A DNA stretch of 64,000 nt, from assembly GCA_017591395.1 (NCBI GenBank), contig WEDG01005299.1, positions 62,001 through 126,000 of the forward strand. Reading direction: 5' to 3'. Positions 32,531-42,041 of this stretch are shown in pieces; the stretch's first letter is position 1, and each line of letters opens with the position of its first letter. Made by a program: the position numbers and the translations under genes. A model generated the notes under the pieces. It did not search any database and had not been told where the DNA came from. It worked only from the letters and a program-made list of their open reading frames with translations. The stretch comes from Schistocephalus solidus (Eukaryota; Platyhelminthes; Cestoda; Diphyllobothriidea; Diphyllobothriidae).

Positions 32531-33700
32531 TCAGAAAAAGACGAAATGTTCAGATGAAAGGGAAATGTACAAAGGATGACTTAATATAAAGGAGGCAACC
32601 ACCGCCACGTTTTTTTCAGCGCGGTCTTGTCGGTACAAATTGAAATTATCTATAGCAAGCGTCGAGTCAGAAATAAGAGAGTGAGCCCAGGATTCAGTGA
32701 TGCACAGCACATCTGGATCAAGCTCAAAGGCTACTGTTCTAAGCTCAGCCATCTTATTTACAACTGACCTCGCATTGAGTGAAACTAAGCTGAGCGTATT
32801 CCTGAGCGGCAGGTTACGCTCATCAGTATTTATAAAAAAAGGATAATTTGGTGGCGGAGAAGAAAACTGGAAAGAAGAAACGAAAGGTGGGAAACAAAAT
32901 TGCTCTGGTCTACAATTTGTCGAAATGTTACTGTTAAGAGAACTGAGATTATTATACAGCGGCATATTTGGTTGAAAACCTTGGAAGGGAAGGCTATATT
33001 GTGGCAGTTTGAAAGATAGGGGGTGGCATAGAAATGAGATTTTTTTGAGGGACGTTAGCGAAAATTGGCGGAAAAACGTGCATTTGAAAAAGGAATAATT
33101 GATTTCGAAAAACTGGTAGCATAATTAGAAGCCTTAAATATTTGTGGATTTCGGACAATTTTTTTGGGTTGGGAAAAGATGCTAACGTTAGCGTTCGCAG
33201 CTGTTGTAGATGCTGAGGGGTTAGCAGGTTTCCCATCGGTAATGCCATTGCTGATCTTAAAAGCCTGGATTAGCCACAGATTTAGATTTACTAGGAGTTT
33301 TTCTTAGGGTTAGTAGATTTGGCAGGTATAGCCGGCATGGTTTTGCTTGGGATGAGAAAAGAAGTGGAGTTGACACAATTTCCCTCAAACCAGAAACAAG
33401 GTTAACGGGTGAAGATTCAGCTGGAATCGAAATTCCTGTCGATCCGGAGGGCCGTGGGCTTGCTTTAGCTTCAGGACAAACCTCTGAGATAACTTTTTGG
33501 TATTGAAGGTGTAGACCAAGGCTTCTTGTTTGCTAATGAGGGTGAAACCCGACGTTCCATTGGGGTTTTATCCCTACAGATAAACAACCTGTTTTTTTCA
33601 AATATTGAGCTGAGTGCTCATGCCTAGAGAAAATAAGGTCAACTTCAATCGCTGAAAAAAAAGTTTGACCAGAATAGGAGGGTTTTTACTACGGGAAGAT
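32531..33700 (-). pseudogene. LINE-B ORF1 end and endonuclease start (B2)
   Basis: The minus-strand frame 33248-32994 reads MALPMGNLLTPQHLQQL and so on; upstream a broken region contains RRVSPSLANKKPWSTP. The endonuclease start (32965-32531) has SLVSLNARSVVNKMAEL and LCITESWAHSLI. There are multiple stops and frameshifts in the ORF1 region. I could not identify an RRM-like domain with confidence. Confidence 0.6.
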
Positions 33701-34002
33701 AACCTTTTTAGCTTCAGCGACTTTAAAGTTAAAGCCGCACGAGTAAAAGGAAATGAAATGCAACGTCCAGGGGATTTTACTCTTGGGAACGTTTTTTTAA
33801 AAGAAAATTGAAACTCCTTTTATGTCGGTCAAGTGACTCAGTACTGACCATGTTTATAAAAGGCTCTAGTTTCACGCATTGTTGAGAAGTGAGTGAAGAC
33901 AACTTTCCTCAAAATGGTACCAAGGATCGTGAAGAGAGAACCATATTTAGACATAAAGGGTATTAAAGTTTTCCAGGGCGTCAAGATCTAATTTCTTCAT
34001 GC

Positions 34003-34372
34003 TTAAGGTGGGTTGTTCTGAGTGGAAGTTTCACGCGAAGAGGATGTTTGCGTCTAAGAACTGACTGGGGTTTCATATTGGTTTTAAAAATATAAGTACT
34101 TTTTCAAATCAATAATACGAAGGAAAAATTGTTACTAGTAACGTTTTTGCGGCATAAAAGATTTAATATTTTAAGCAAGTCACTGCAAGCAAATATCTGC
34201 TAGGTAACGAGTTTAAACTGAAAATAGAATTAGCGAAGAGGCTATGCAGGATGAAAAATTATATCAACTGGTATACCAGTTACTAAAAATTATTCTTCGC
34301 TGGAAATAAGGTAAACTTACAAATTTTCAACTTTATTTCTAGAATAAGCCTTTAGATTCCGTCGTTTTGACG
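34003..34372 (+). repeat. Dispersed repeat R1, copy b
   Basis: Same 5' start (TTAAGGTGGGTTG) and 3' end (CCGTCGTTTTGACG) as R1a at 11458, with a few indels. Palindromes GTTACTAGTAAC (34131-34142) and AACTGGTATACCAGTT (34266-34281) are intact. There is no reading frame and no tail. Confidence 0.7.
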
Positions 34373-34385
34373 ATTGTGTACAGGA

Positions 34386-34815
34386 ATTTAAATTAAATTA
34401 AATTAAACTAAATAGGTTTATTGATTTGGCACTGCTTGGGCGCCGTCAAATCCTTAGAACACAAGAAAAAAACCTAAAACAAACTCCTCTTTTCATTAAA
34501 CACTTAAGCTGCGGTTTGTTTGTTTGCTTAAATAGCAGTGTTTGAAATGACGAGTTTGTTTTAAGTAAAAAACCTGTTTTCCAAGGTTTAGAAATAGCAA
34601 AATTGAAGTTAAAACAGCTAAACAGAATGAAGATGAATGTATCAGGTAAATAATGTTTAGAGTCAAGACTAGTGTGTTATTGACGTTCGAGGGTATTCAT
34701 TTGACAGAGGTAGAAACGTCTGCGGTCGATTCGAAGGGATAGGTACTTCCAATCAGTTGTGAGCGCAGTGGATTCTGGTGTGGGGTCTGCCGAATAATTA
34801 GACTTAGTTGAATGA
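34386..34815 (-). repeat. Dispersed repeat E, copy 2
   Basis: Matches E1 (5733-6145) over its full length, with an AAATT-repeat at the left (3') end where E1 has AAATA repeats. AATAAACC precedes the tail in RNA sense. It lies directly beside R1b. Confidence 0.8.
34461..34577 (-). ncRNA. Class II U-loop hairpin of repeat E, copy 2 (ENE-like)
   Basis: Outer helix ACAGG with CUUGU (one G-U), U tracts of six and seven, inner helix of fourteen pairs between the complements of 34552-34565 and 34473-34486. The base change in the outer helix relative to E1 is pairing-compatible. Confidence 0.55.
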
Positions 34816-35316
34816 TTGCTAAAAAGGTGAAAATAGATTAGGAGCAAGAAGAGTTCAATGGTAAGAAACTTTCAATGCAGTCATACAGTCTTCATATTTG
34901 TATTATATATCATAGTGTTGATCATGTTTGATCATGCTGTATGAAACAGCTAGTACCATTCGTTTCATAAAGCTATATCAAAAGCTAGACGTGTGGCTCA
35001 TTGCGCATTCGAATAACATAGAGCATAAATGATGTTAAAAACAAAAAAACATACTACTAACAAACAGAGATAAAAAATAATAAGTTTTGCAAGTTAGTTT
35101 TAAAGCAGATTGTTTACTAATCATAAAATTATACATAAAAATAAAGACGCTATCCAAAAACATTTTAAAATGTAAAGTTATCATAACTTTTTAAAATAGT
35201 TTTAACAATAGAAAAAAAGCTGCTTTTAGATAATGGATATATAAATCATTAAATTGAGAGCCCTTGTGCATAGCCAGAGGATAGGTATTTATGAGTTTGT
35301 AGGTCACTAGCCGCCA
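34816..35316. other. Unassigned AT-rich stretch before the gypsy element
   Basis: No frame, repeat or RNA gene recognised. It ends in the target-site copy CTTA (35317-35320). Confidence 0.5.
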
Positions 35317-35320
35317 CTTA

Positions 35321-35837
35321 TGTAACGGGCCCGTATTAGATGCGCAACTAATCCAAATGAACGACGCCCAAGAGAGAACAAGACAGTAGGCAAGGGGAAG
35401 AGTTTAGGGATTAGTTGAAGCTAGAAATTGGAACTCTATTTGGGGCTTGGTCCTGGGAGGATCCTTTGGTGGGGATCGGCTGTCCTGGGAGAATCCTTTG
35501 GTAGGGATTGGCTGTCCTGGGGAGATCTTCGGGAGGTCCGTGGAGAAGGAGAGGCGATGGCTGGAGAAGCGTCAGAGAGCGGTCTCCGGTCCAAAGTGAT
35601 GAGCCTCAATTCTCCTCGGTATTTATGTCATGTTCTCCAGACGATTTGATAGGTTTACATAGAATAGACCAATGGGTAGGCGTAAATCATACGTTGTAGA
35701 TCGAAAACAACCAATAGGGTTAAGAATTAAGATTTTATAGACTTCCGGGCTGGTGCTAGTAATCTGGGCTACTGGAGTAATCTGCTAGTAATTTGGGCTA
35801 TTAGAGAAAATCGAAAAACTTTGATTCCATCTTTACA
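35321..35837 (-). repeat. Gypsy LTR 1 (3' LTR of the left unit), 517 bp
   Basis: TGTAAC...TTTACA on the plus strand. It differs from LTR2 at six positions, all in the left two thirds (for example 35335, 35474 and 35647). A TATA-like TATAAAA in transcription sense lies at 35733-35739. An imperfect 24-bp direct repeat, 29 bp apart, sits at about 35754-35806. Confidence 0.95.
35733..35739 (-). promoter_or_regulatory. TATA-like box in gypsy U3
   Basis: TATAAAA in transcription sense, preceded by GAAGTC. It is repeated at the equivalent place in LTR2 and LTR3 (about 40604 and 45477). The transcription start cannot be placed from sequence alone. Confidence 0.4.
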
Positions 35838-36177
35838 TTGCCCCCTCCTGCGTTAAGTTTTCACTGTCCTCAGCGAGCTCAATGTCATTTCGAAAACGCA
35901 CGGAGTCCCTTGAATTTTGAATGTTATAAGGCATTACGGTTTCTTCTCCACATTCGGTTGGGATTTCAACCCACCTCTCGACCCCCTCGTGATCTACGTA
36001 ACGCACTGCATCGCCTGGGCATTCTGCTCTGCGGTTATCTTCCATTGGCCTCTCCCCCAGTTTAAGTCTATTAAAGTGAACCGTGAATTCAGAGGTGAAA
36101 GGTCGATTTCGACCTTGAATGACGCAGGTCGTATCAGAGAGCATTCTGGTGACGGTATATGGCCCTGACCAGTCCAT
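35833..36177 (-). CDS. pol: Gypsy integrase C-terminal (GPY/F-like) module, left unit
   Basis: 114 codons after TAG 36184-36186. It begins MDWSGPYTVTRML and continues to VHFNRLKL, the pattern of the GPY/F module after the integrase core. An acidic tail follows. It ends at the polypurine tract, and the stop TAA belongs to the LTR. There is no chromodomain and no env gene. Confidence 0.85.
   Translation of the reverse strand: MDWSGPYTVTRMLSDTTCVIQGRNRPFTSEFTVHFNRLKLGERPMEDNRRAECPGDAVRYVDHEGVERWVEIPTECGEETVMPYNIQNSRDSVRFRNDIELAEDSENLTQEGAM
35838..35851 (-). promoter_or_regulatory. Polypurine tract, left unit
   Basis: In element sense GCAGGAGGGGGCAA directly precedes the 3' LTR. It encodes the last residues of the pol frame (QEGAM), whose stop TAA falls in the first bases of the LTR. 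The same tract is at 40709-40722 in the right unit. Confidence 0.7.
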
Positions 36178-36279
36178 TACTAACTAACTCGGTAATCCCT
36201 GGGGAGTCGCATGTTCCCTGAGCCAAACCACATCACCGATATCATATGGACACCCATGTGCCAGCCTGTCATAGTGTTC

Positions 36280-37170
36280 CTAATGGTGCCTCTGGGCTCC
36301 TTGTAAGTGTATCCGTGCTTCCTCCGTGGCTATATGCATTTTGTTGTGCAGTGAAGCGACGTAAGAACCAAGCGTTATTTGATTATTCTCAAGAGGTACT
36401 CGTAGATCCTCTGGTATTCGCATTTCACGGCCACAGGTGAGTGCGAAAGGCGTCTGTTGTGTCGAAGAGTGAACCGTGGACCGGTATGCAAGCATGCACG
36501 CTGGCAACGCATCATCCCACGTGAAGGGAACCTGACGATCTACAAAAGCCTTTACTAAACCAACTAGCGTCCTATTCGTCCGCTCCACTTGACCGTTTCC
36601 TTGCGGGTGGTAAGCCGTGGTGCGCGTCTTATTGACCTTTAAGTATTTGCACAGACTGTGAAGGACCGCGTTTTCAAACGAGGACCCTCGATCCGAATGG
36701 ATCTGTTCCGGTGTGCCCCATCTACATACCCAATTGTTAAAGATGGCCTGGGCAACAGTGTCAGCCGACATGTTGGGAAGGGGTTCCGCTTCAGCCATTT
36801 TGGTAAAGAAATCAACCATCACTAGAATATATCGGTTGCCCCGAACTGATGGTGGTAGTGGTCCCACTAAGTCAACGCCTACATGTTCGTTGGGGTATCC
36901 CGTCAGAATAGGCTGAAGAGCAGCCCTATTCAGCTGTCGTGGCGGTTTGATCTGATTACACAAGGTGCAATACCGAATAAAGTTCCACACTGACCGCTTC
37001 AAGTTAGGCCAGTAGTATCGGCGCCTAAGGGCCCACTCGGTCTTATGGATGCCCACGTGCCCCAACTGTGTGTGGATTCTATTAAGAACCTCGTCTACCA
37101 TGGATAAGGGTATAAGAATACGTCGCGGGTATTGTTCGCCATCCCGATAGAACAAAACGTCATTATCCAT
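36280..37170 (-). CDS. pol: Gypsy integrase, left unit (open between two shared stops)
   Basis: 296 codons. The zinc-binding HHCC module has His33, His37, Cys68 and Cys71 (H-x3-H-x30-C-x2-C). The DDE core has Asp100 (VGVDLVGP), Asp160 (HSDRG) and Glu196 (GQVERTN), with the D-x35-E spacing of retroviral-type integrases. It inserts element cDNA into the chromosome. An in-frame TAA at 37183-37185 precedes the apparent start and a TAG at 36280-36282 ends it; both interrupt what would otherwise be a continuous pol. Confidence 0.92.
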   Translation of the reverse strand: MDNDVLFYRDGEQYPRRILIPLSMVDEVLNRIHTQLGHVGIHKTEWALRRRYYWPNLKRSVWNFIRYCTLCNQIKPPRQLNRAALQPILTGYPNEHVGVDLVGPLPPSVRGNRYILVMVDFFTKMAEAEPLPNMSADTVAQAIFNNWVCRWGTPEQIHSDRGSSFENAVLHSLCKYLKVNKTRTTAYHPQGNGQVERTNRTLVGLVKAFVDRQVPFTWDDALPACMLAYRSTVHSSTQQTPFALTCGREMRIPEDLRVPLENNQITLGSYVASLHNKMHIATEEARIHLQGAQRHH

Positions 37171-37392
37171 AAAGAGTTTGTCTTACACCGTGTGCAAGCA
37201 ACGCGTCTCATAGCTATGGCCTCTCAGTTCAACTGCACTAAGTGGTCGAGAACCACTTAACTTCCTATGATATATCGGGCCAATATAAGGATCTCCTTGC
37301 TGCGCTTGCACCCAAAGATGGCTTTGATCGTCTTGTAGTGACACGGCACTAATGTTAATGTCTGTACATGACGGACATTCGCCATGGGGACG

Positions 37393-37758
37393 TTAGGGCT
37401 TTCGAGAGAGAGCATCAGCATTATTGTGCTGACGTCCTGGACGGTATATGCATTCGAACTCATACCCGGCTAGTCTCTCTTGCCACCTAGCGACCTGTCC
37501 TTCAGCGTTCTTAAAGTTCTGCAACCAGGTCAGAGAGCTATGATCCGTACGCAGGATGAAAGGCCGGTATTGGATGTATGGCCGGCATTCCTCCACGAAG
37601 TGGGTGAGTGCGAGCATCTCCCTTCTGGTCACACAGTAACGGCGTTCTGCCTTTGTCAGGGATCGGCTTAGATACTGAATGACGCCCTCTGTACCATCTG
37701 GTTGTTGCTGGGAGAGGATGGTGCCTATGGCAGTGTCACTTGCATCGGTATCTAGCAT
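37393..37758 (-). pseudogene. pol: Gypsy RNase H domain, left unit
   Basis: Starts at LDTDASDTAIGTILSQ (first catalytic Asp) and contains REMLAL (Glu), LRTDHSSLTWL (Asp) and NADALSRKP (final Asp motif). The frame ends at TAA 37393-37395. Upstream, the left unit lacks two A near 37790 compared with the right unit, which shifts its frame between the reverse transcriptase and RNase H. Confidence 0.9.
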
Positions 37759-37945
37759 AAATTTCCTGGCGTCATTGCTTATGTCAGGAAACTAAAAAAG
37801 GAGTAGTGCACAACTTATCCTTCAACGTCTGGAAGCTACTAGTACAGCCAGCCGTCCACTTAAATTGTACTTCTTTCTGGGTCAGCTTGTGAAGCGGACC
37901 AGCTAGGTGAGCATAGTAATTAATAAATCTTCGATAGTAGGAAGC

Positions 37946-40165
37946 TTATCCTAGAAAACTGTGGACTTCAGTTACGTCCATAGGGGTGGGCCACTCACGG
38001 ATTTGCCTAACTTTATCTTCGTCCGTTTCGATGCCAGAGGCCGAGACTACATGCCCTAAAAACTTGACACGAGGTCTAATAAAAACACATTTACAGGGCT
38101 TAAGGGTGAGACCAGCCTGTCTGAGACTGGTAAACACGGCACGGACATTGCAAATATGACTATCAAAATCCTTACCAAGAACAATGATGTCATCCATATA
38201 AACTAGGCATGACTTGGGAATGAGTTGAGCCAGGACTTGATTCATTAGCCGTTGAAACGTACTGGGAGCATTAGCTAGGCCAAAAGGCATTGTCTCAAAC
38301 TCGTAAAGACCCGAGGGGACTGCGAAAGCAGTCTTCTCTCTGTCACTGCGTCGCACTTCTACTTGCCAGTAACCGGCTGCTAGATCTAAAGTAGATAATA
38401 CCTGATTACCCGAAAGGGCATCTAGGGTGGCATCAATCCTGGGCAGAGGGAAAGAATCCTTAGTTGTTACTGCATTTAATTTGCGATAGTCAACACATAA
38501 CCGCATAGTGCCATCCTTCTTCATAACTAACACGACCGGAGACGACCAAGGTGAATTGGACAGCCTGATAATTTTCCGGTCTAACACATAATCGATCATG
38601 GCTTTTAACTGTGTCTGGTAGAACACGGGTAATTGCCTAGGAGGAATCTTCGTGGGCCGAGTCACACCTGTATCAATCTCATGCTGGGCCACATTGGTAC
38701 GTCCGAGTGAACGGCCGTCCCAATCGAAGATATCTTTAAACTCCTCTATTAAACTACATAATTTAGACGAGCTATTCTTGTCAAGAGTAGGGGGCACTAA
38801 ATTATTGACATCTTCTAACTTGAATGCATTAATTACAGGTTGACTAACCGGTACCTCGGTCCTAAAAGGCACCTTAGTACCACCGACATGGAGAGTGTTA
38901 ACGTAAAAGTCTAAGGAAAATTTAAACGCATAAATAAAGTCGGCACCTACTATACAGTCCCAGGCAATGTCAGGACAGACAACAAACTTATGACTAAAAA
39001 TAAGGTCACTTATCTTCAAACTAAGCTCTATCATGCCTTTATGTCGCAATGTGGCTCCGTTTGCCGTCTTCAGGCTGACCTTAGGCTTTGTGCAATACTT
39101 CACTCTAGCCTGAAGTTGAATGAAAATATTCTGCCTAATGATGGAGCAGCCGGCTCCTGAATCAACTAAGCATGGCAACTTAGTATTTCCTATGGTTGCA
39201 TCTATAGCAGGGTAGTGTGGAATGTAACCTACGTTTGCAACAAGCATATCAGATATGAATATGCACTTACCAAGGGCTTCTTCCTCACCTGAGGTGATCA
39301 CATGAACACCTGGGGAAGGTGGAGGGCGGGTCTGATGACTACGTTGTTGCCTCCAGTTCCCGCGTCGAGGAGGCTGTGGAGAGCCTCGCCAAGGAGAGGT
39401 CGGCTGTGGAGGGCCGCGCCACGGAGTTTGGGGTTGTGGAGAGCTACGCCAAGGAGTGGGCTGAGGAGGGCCCCACTGCCATTGGGCCGTTTGCGTGCCG
39501 ACGTCGCGGCTCTGTCGCTGTCCCATGGCGAAGACATCGACTGGAGCGTCCTGTATGGTGGCAGGAGCTTGATGAAATCCATAGGCTGATGGGGAGACTT
39601 GGACCAAGGGACAGGCCGTATAAATGGCCTCCTCTCGCCGAGCAATATCGAGGGCAACCTTGATGCTGCTGGGGGGGTCGCAGAGGAATCGGTGCCTGAT
39701 CTCAGGGAGAGAGATCCCGTCGACAAAGTTCTCCAGAATTCTGGCCTCGAGCTCAGTGAAGGACTCGGTAGGGTAGGCTTGACGGGCCAGGACGCGAAGA
39801 TGTCGTTTGAAATCCACGACAGACTCGCCCGCGTGTTGTCGGCGGCTTTTGAGGGCGGCGCGGGCAACCCAGGGCATCGACGACCGTCCGAATTCGCGCC
39901 GCAGACGCTCAAAGATGGTCGCGGAGGTGAGCGACGCTGTCAGGTTGGCAGCCCTGGCCACCGTGTTCACCTCGTTTTCTAGCCGTCCCAGGATGGCAGC
40001 TGGTCGGGCACCTTCGTCTACGGCCTCCAGGTAGACTTTCATACGGTCCTCCCATAAGTCATAATCGTCATAAACCGTGAGCTTATCCGGCTTAGGTTGA
40101 CGGCCTCCAGAGCTTGAGACCCGCTCCATCGCCTGAACTAGTCTAGTTATCAAGTCTTCGGACAT
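37946..40165 (-). CDS. gag-pol: Gypsy gag-protease-reverse transcriptase polyprotein, left unit (ends at a premature stop)
   Basis: 739 codons. Gag is about residues 1-230: a capsid-like helical region (WEDRMKVYLEA, FERLRREFGR, VVDFKRHLRVLARQAYP). Residues 231-280 are rich in Pro, Trp and Arg with repeats of the type PWR..PQP and RRGN; no CCHC zinc knuckle is visible. Protease has DSGAG at 335-339 and IVGADF at 405-410. Reverse transcriptase runs from about 510, with LDLAAGY at 593-599, MPFGLANAPSTFQ and YMDD at 656-659. The frame ends at TAA (37946-37948) after VHSFLG, where the family continues into the connection domain and RNase H. The start ATG lies only five bases downstream of the primer-binding site. 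Gag and pol share one frame without a shift. Confidence 0.93.
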   Translation of the reverse strand: MSEDLITRLVQAMERVSSSGGRQPKPDKLTVYDDYDLWEDRMKVYLEAVDEGARPAAILGRLENEVNTVARAANLTASLTSATIFERLRREFGRSSMPWVARAALKSRRQHAGESVVDFKRHLRVLARQAYPTESFTELEARILENFVDGISLPEIRHRFLCDPPSSIKVALDIARREEAIYTACPLVQVSPSAYGFHQAPATIQDAPVDVFAMGQRQSRDVGTQTAQWQWGPPQPTPWRSSPQPQTPWRGPPQPTSPWRGSPQPPRRGNWRQQRSHQTRPPPSPGVHVITSGEEEALGKCIFISDMLVANVGYIPHYPAIDATIGNTKLPCLVDSGAGCSIIRQNIFIQLQARVKYCTKPKVSLKTANGATLRHKGMIELSLKISDLIFSHKFVVCPDIAWDCIVGADFIYAFKFSLDFYVNTLHVGGTKVPFRTEVPVSQPVINAFKLEDVNNLVPPTLDKNSSSKLCSLIEEFKDIFDWDGRSLGRTNVAQHEIDTGVTRPTKIPPRQLPVFYQTQLKAMIDYVLDRKIIRLSNSPWSSPVVLVMKKDGTMRLCVDYRKLNAVTTKDSFPLPRIDATLDALSGNQVLSTLDLAAGYWQVEVRRSDREKTAFAVPSGLYEFETMPFGLANAPSTFQRLMNQVLAQLIPKSCLVYMDDIIVLGKDFDSHICNVRAVFTSLRQAGLTLKPCKCVFIRPRVKFLGHVVSASGIETDEDKVRQIREWPTPMDVTEVHSFLG

Positions 40166-40170
40166 TGATT

Positions 40171-40188
40171 ATCCCACCGCTGCCACCA
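40171..40188 (-). promoter_or_regulatory. Primer-binding site, tRNA-Leu, left unit
   Basis: The plus strand reads ATCCCACCGCTGCCACCA, exactly the 3' end with CCA that I recall for animal tRNA-Leu (AAG type). The minus-strand RNA is therefore fully complementary over 18 nt. Three A (40189-40191) separate it from the LTR, as in other gypsy elements. Confidence 0.85.
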
Positions 40189-40191
40189 AAA

Positions 40192-40708
40192 TGTAACGGG
40201 CCCGTTTTAGATGCGCAACTAATCCAAATGAACGACGCCCAAGAGAGAACAAGACAGTAGGCAAGGGGAAGAGTTTAGGGATTAGTTGAAGCTAGAAATT
40301 GGAACTCTATTTGGGGCTTGGTCCTGGGAGGATCCTTTGGTGGGGATTGGCTGTCCTGGGAGAATCCTTTGGTAGGGATTGGCTGTCCTGGGGAGATCTT
40401 CGGGAGGTCAGTGGAGAAGGAGAGGAGATGGCTGGAGAAGCGTCAGAGAGCGGTCTCCGGTCCAAAGTGATGAGCCTCAATTCTCCTTGGTATTTATGTC
40501 ATGTTCTCCAGACGATTAGATAGGTTTACATAGAATAGACCAATGGGTAGGCGTAAATCATACGTTGTAGATCGAAAACAACCAATAGGGTTAAGAATTA
40601 AGATTTTATAGACTTCCGGGCTGGTGCTAGTAATCTGGGCTACTGGAGTAATCTGCTAGTAATTTGGGCTATTAGAGAAAATCGAAAAACTTTGATTCCA
40701 TCTTTACA
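40192..40708 (-). repeat. Gypsy LTR 2 (shared middle LTR), 517 bp
   Basis: It serves as 5' LTR of the left unit and 3' LTR of the right unit. Its left part carries the LTR3 alleles at all six sites where LTR1 differs, while its right part is full length like LTR1 and lacks the LTR3 deletion. Confidence 0.95.
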
Positions 40709-41048
40709 TTGCCCCCTCCTGCGTTAAGTTTTCACTGTCCTCAGCGAGCTCAATGTCATTTCGAAAACGCACGGAGTCCCTTGAATTTTGAATGTTATAA
40801 GGCATTACGGTTTCTTCTCCACATTCGGTTGGGATTTCAACCCACCTCTCGACCCCCTCGTGATCTACGTAACGCACTGCATCGCCTGGGCATTCTGCTC
40901 TGCGGTTATCTTCCATTGGCCTCTCCCCCAGTTTAAGTCTATTAAAGTGAACCGTGAATTCAGAGGTGAAAGGTCGATTTCGACCTTGAATGACGCAGGT
41001 CGTATCAGAGAGCATTCTGGTGACGGTATATGGCCCTGACCAGTCCAT
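40704..41048 (-). CDS. pol: Gypsy integrase C-terminal module, right unit
   Basis: Identical 114-codon GPY/F-like module, ending at TAA in LTR2. The TAG before the apparent start is shared. Confidence 0.85.
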   Translation of the reverse strand: MDWSGPYTVTRMLSDTTCVIQGRNRPFTSEFTVHFNRLKLGERPMEDNRRAECPGDAVRYVDHEGVERWVEIPTECGEETVMPYNIQNSRDSVRFRNDIELAEDSENLTQEGAM

Positions 41049-41150
41049 TACTAACTAACTCGGTAATCCCTGGGGAGTCGCATGTTCCCTGAGCCAAACC
41101 ACATCACCGATATCATATGGACACCCATGTGCCAGCCTGTCATAGTGTTC

Positions 41151-42041
41151 CTAATGGTGCCTCTGGGCTCCTTGTAAGTGTATCCGTGCTTCCTCCGTGG
41201 CTATATGCATTTTGTTGTGCAGTGAAGCGACGTAAGAACCAAGCGTTATTTGATTATTCTCAAGAGGTACTCGTAGATCCTCTGGTATTCGCATTTCACG
41301 GCCACAGGTGAGTGCGAAAGGCGTCTGTTGTGTCGAAGAGTGAACCGTGGACCGGTATGCAAGCATGCACGCTGGCAACGCATCATCCCACGTGAAGGGA
41401 ACCTGACGATCTACAAAAGCCTTTACTAAACCAACTAGCGTCCTATTCGTCCGCTCCACTTGACCGTTTCCTTGCGGGTGGTAAGCCGTGGTGCGCGTCT
41501 TATTGACCTTTAAGTATTTGCACAGACTGTGAAGGACCGCGTTTTCAAACGAGGACCCTCGATCCGAATGGATCTGTTCCGGTGTGCCCCATCTACATAC
41601 CCAATTGTTAAAGATGGCCTGGGCAACAGTGTCAGCCGACATGTTGGGAAGGGGTTCCGCTTCAGCCATTTTGGTAAAGAAATCAACCATCACTAGAATA
41701 TATCGGTTGCCCCGAACTGATGGTGGTAGTGGTCCCACTAAGTCAACGCCTACATGTTCGTTGGGGTATCCCGTCAGAATAGGCTGAAGAGCAGCCCTAT
41801 TCAGCTGTCGTGGCGGTTTGATCTGATTACACAAGGTGCAATACCGAATAAAGTTCCACACTGACCGCTTCAAGTTAGGCCAGTAGTATCGGCGCCTAAG
41901 GGCCCACTCGGTCTTATGGATGCCCACGTGCCCCAACTGTGTGTGGATTCTATTAAGAACCTCGTCTACCATGGATAAGGGTATAAGAATACGTCGCGGG
42001 TATTGTTCGCCATCCCGATAGAACAAAACGTCATTATCCAT
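41151..42041 (-). CDS. pol: Gypsy integrase, right unit
   Basis: The 296 codons are identical in sequence to the left unit, with the HHCC module and DDE core intact. The same TAA upstream (near 42054) and TAG downstream (41151-41153) are present. Confidence 0.92.
   Translation of the reverse strand: MDNDVLFYRDGEQYPRRILIPLSMVDEVLNRIHTQLGHVGIHKTEWALRRRYYWPNLKRSVWNFIRYCTLCNQIKPPRQLNRAALQPILTGYPNEHVGVDLVGPLPPSVRGNRYILVMVDFFTKMAEAEPLPNMSADTVAQAIFNNWVCRWGTPEQIHSDRGSSFENAVLHSLCKYLKVNKTRTTAYHPQGNGQVERTNRTLVGLVKAFVDRQVPFTWDDALPACMLAYRSTVHSSTQQTPFALTCGREMRIPEDLRVPLENNQITLGSYVASLHNKMHIATEEARIHLQGAQRHH

Larger units (their letters stand above)
29340..34002 (-). mobile_element. LINE-B copy B2, opposite orientation to B1
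   Basis: The reverse complement of B1 over about 3.7 kb, plus about 0.9 kb of upstream ORF1/5' sequence (33110-34002) that B1 lacks. The 3' tail is at 29340-29360. Frames are more broken than in B1: reverse transcriptase pieces at 31170-30979 and 30809-30507, endonuclease pieces at 32965-32531 and 32480-32199. The 5' boundary is only approximate and is set by repeat R1b. Confidence 0.82.

Noticed and set aside
39298..39982. Long opposite-frame and opposite-strand frames over the gypsy gag region (also 44171-44855)
   Set aside because: They overlie the GC-rich PWR..PQP coding repeats of gag and are copied exactly with it; shadows of the real minus-strand frame.
35833..40165. Alternative genetic code to explain TAA/TAG in gypsy pol
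   Set aside because: The flatworm mitochondrial code reads TAA as Tyr, but this is nuclear sequence. Tyr would not fit the FLG-stop-ASYY context, where the family has an aliphatic residue, and other frames here end normally at TAA and TAG.
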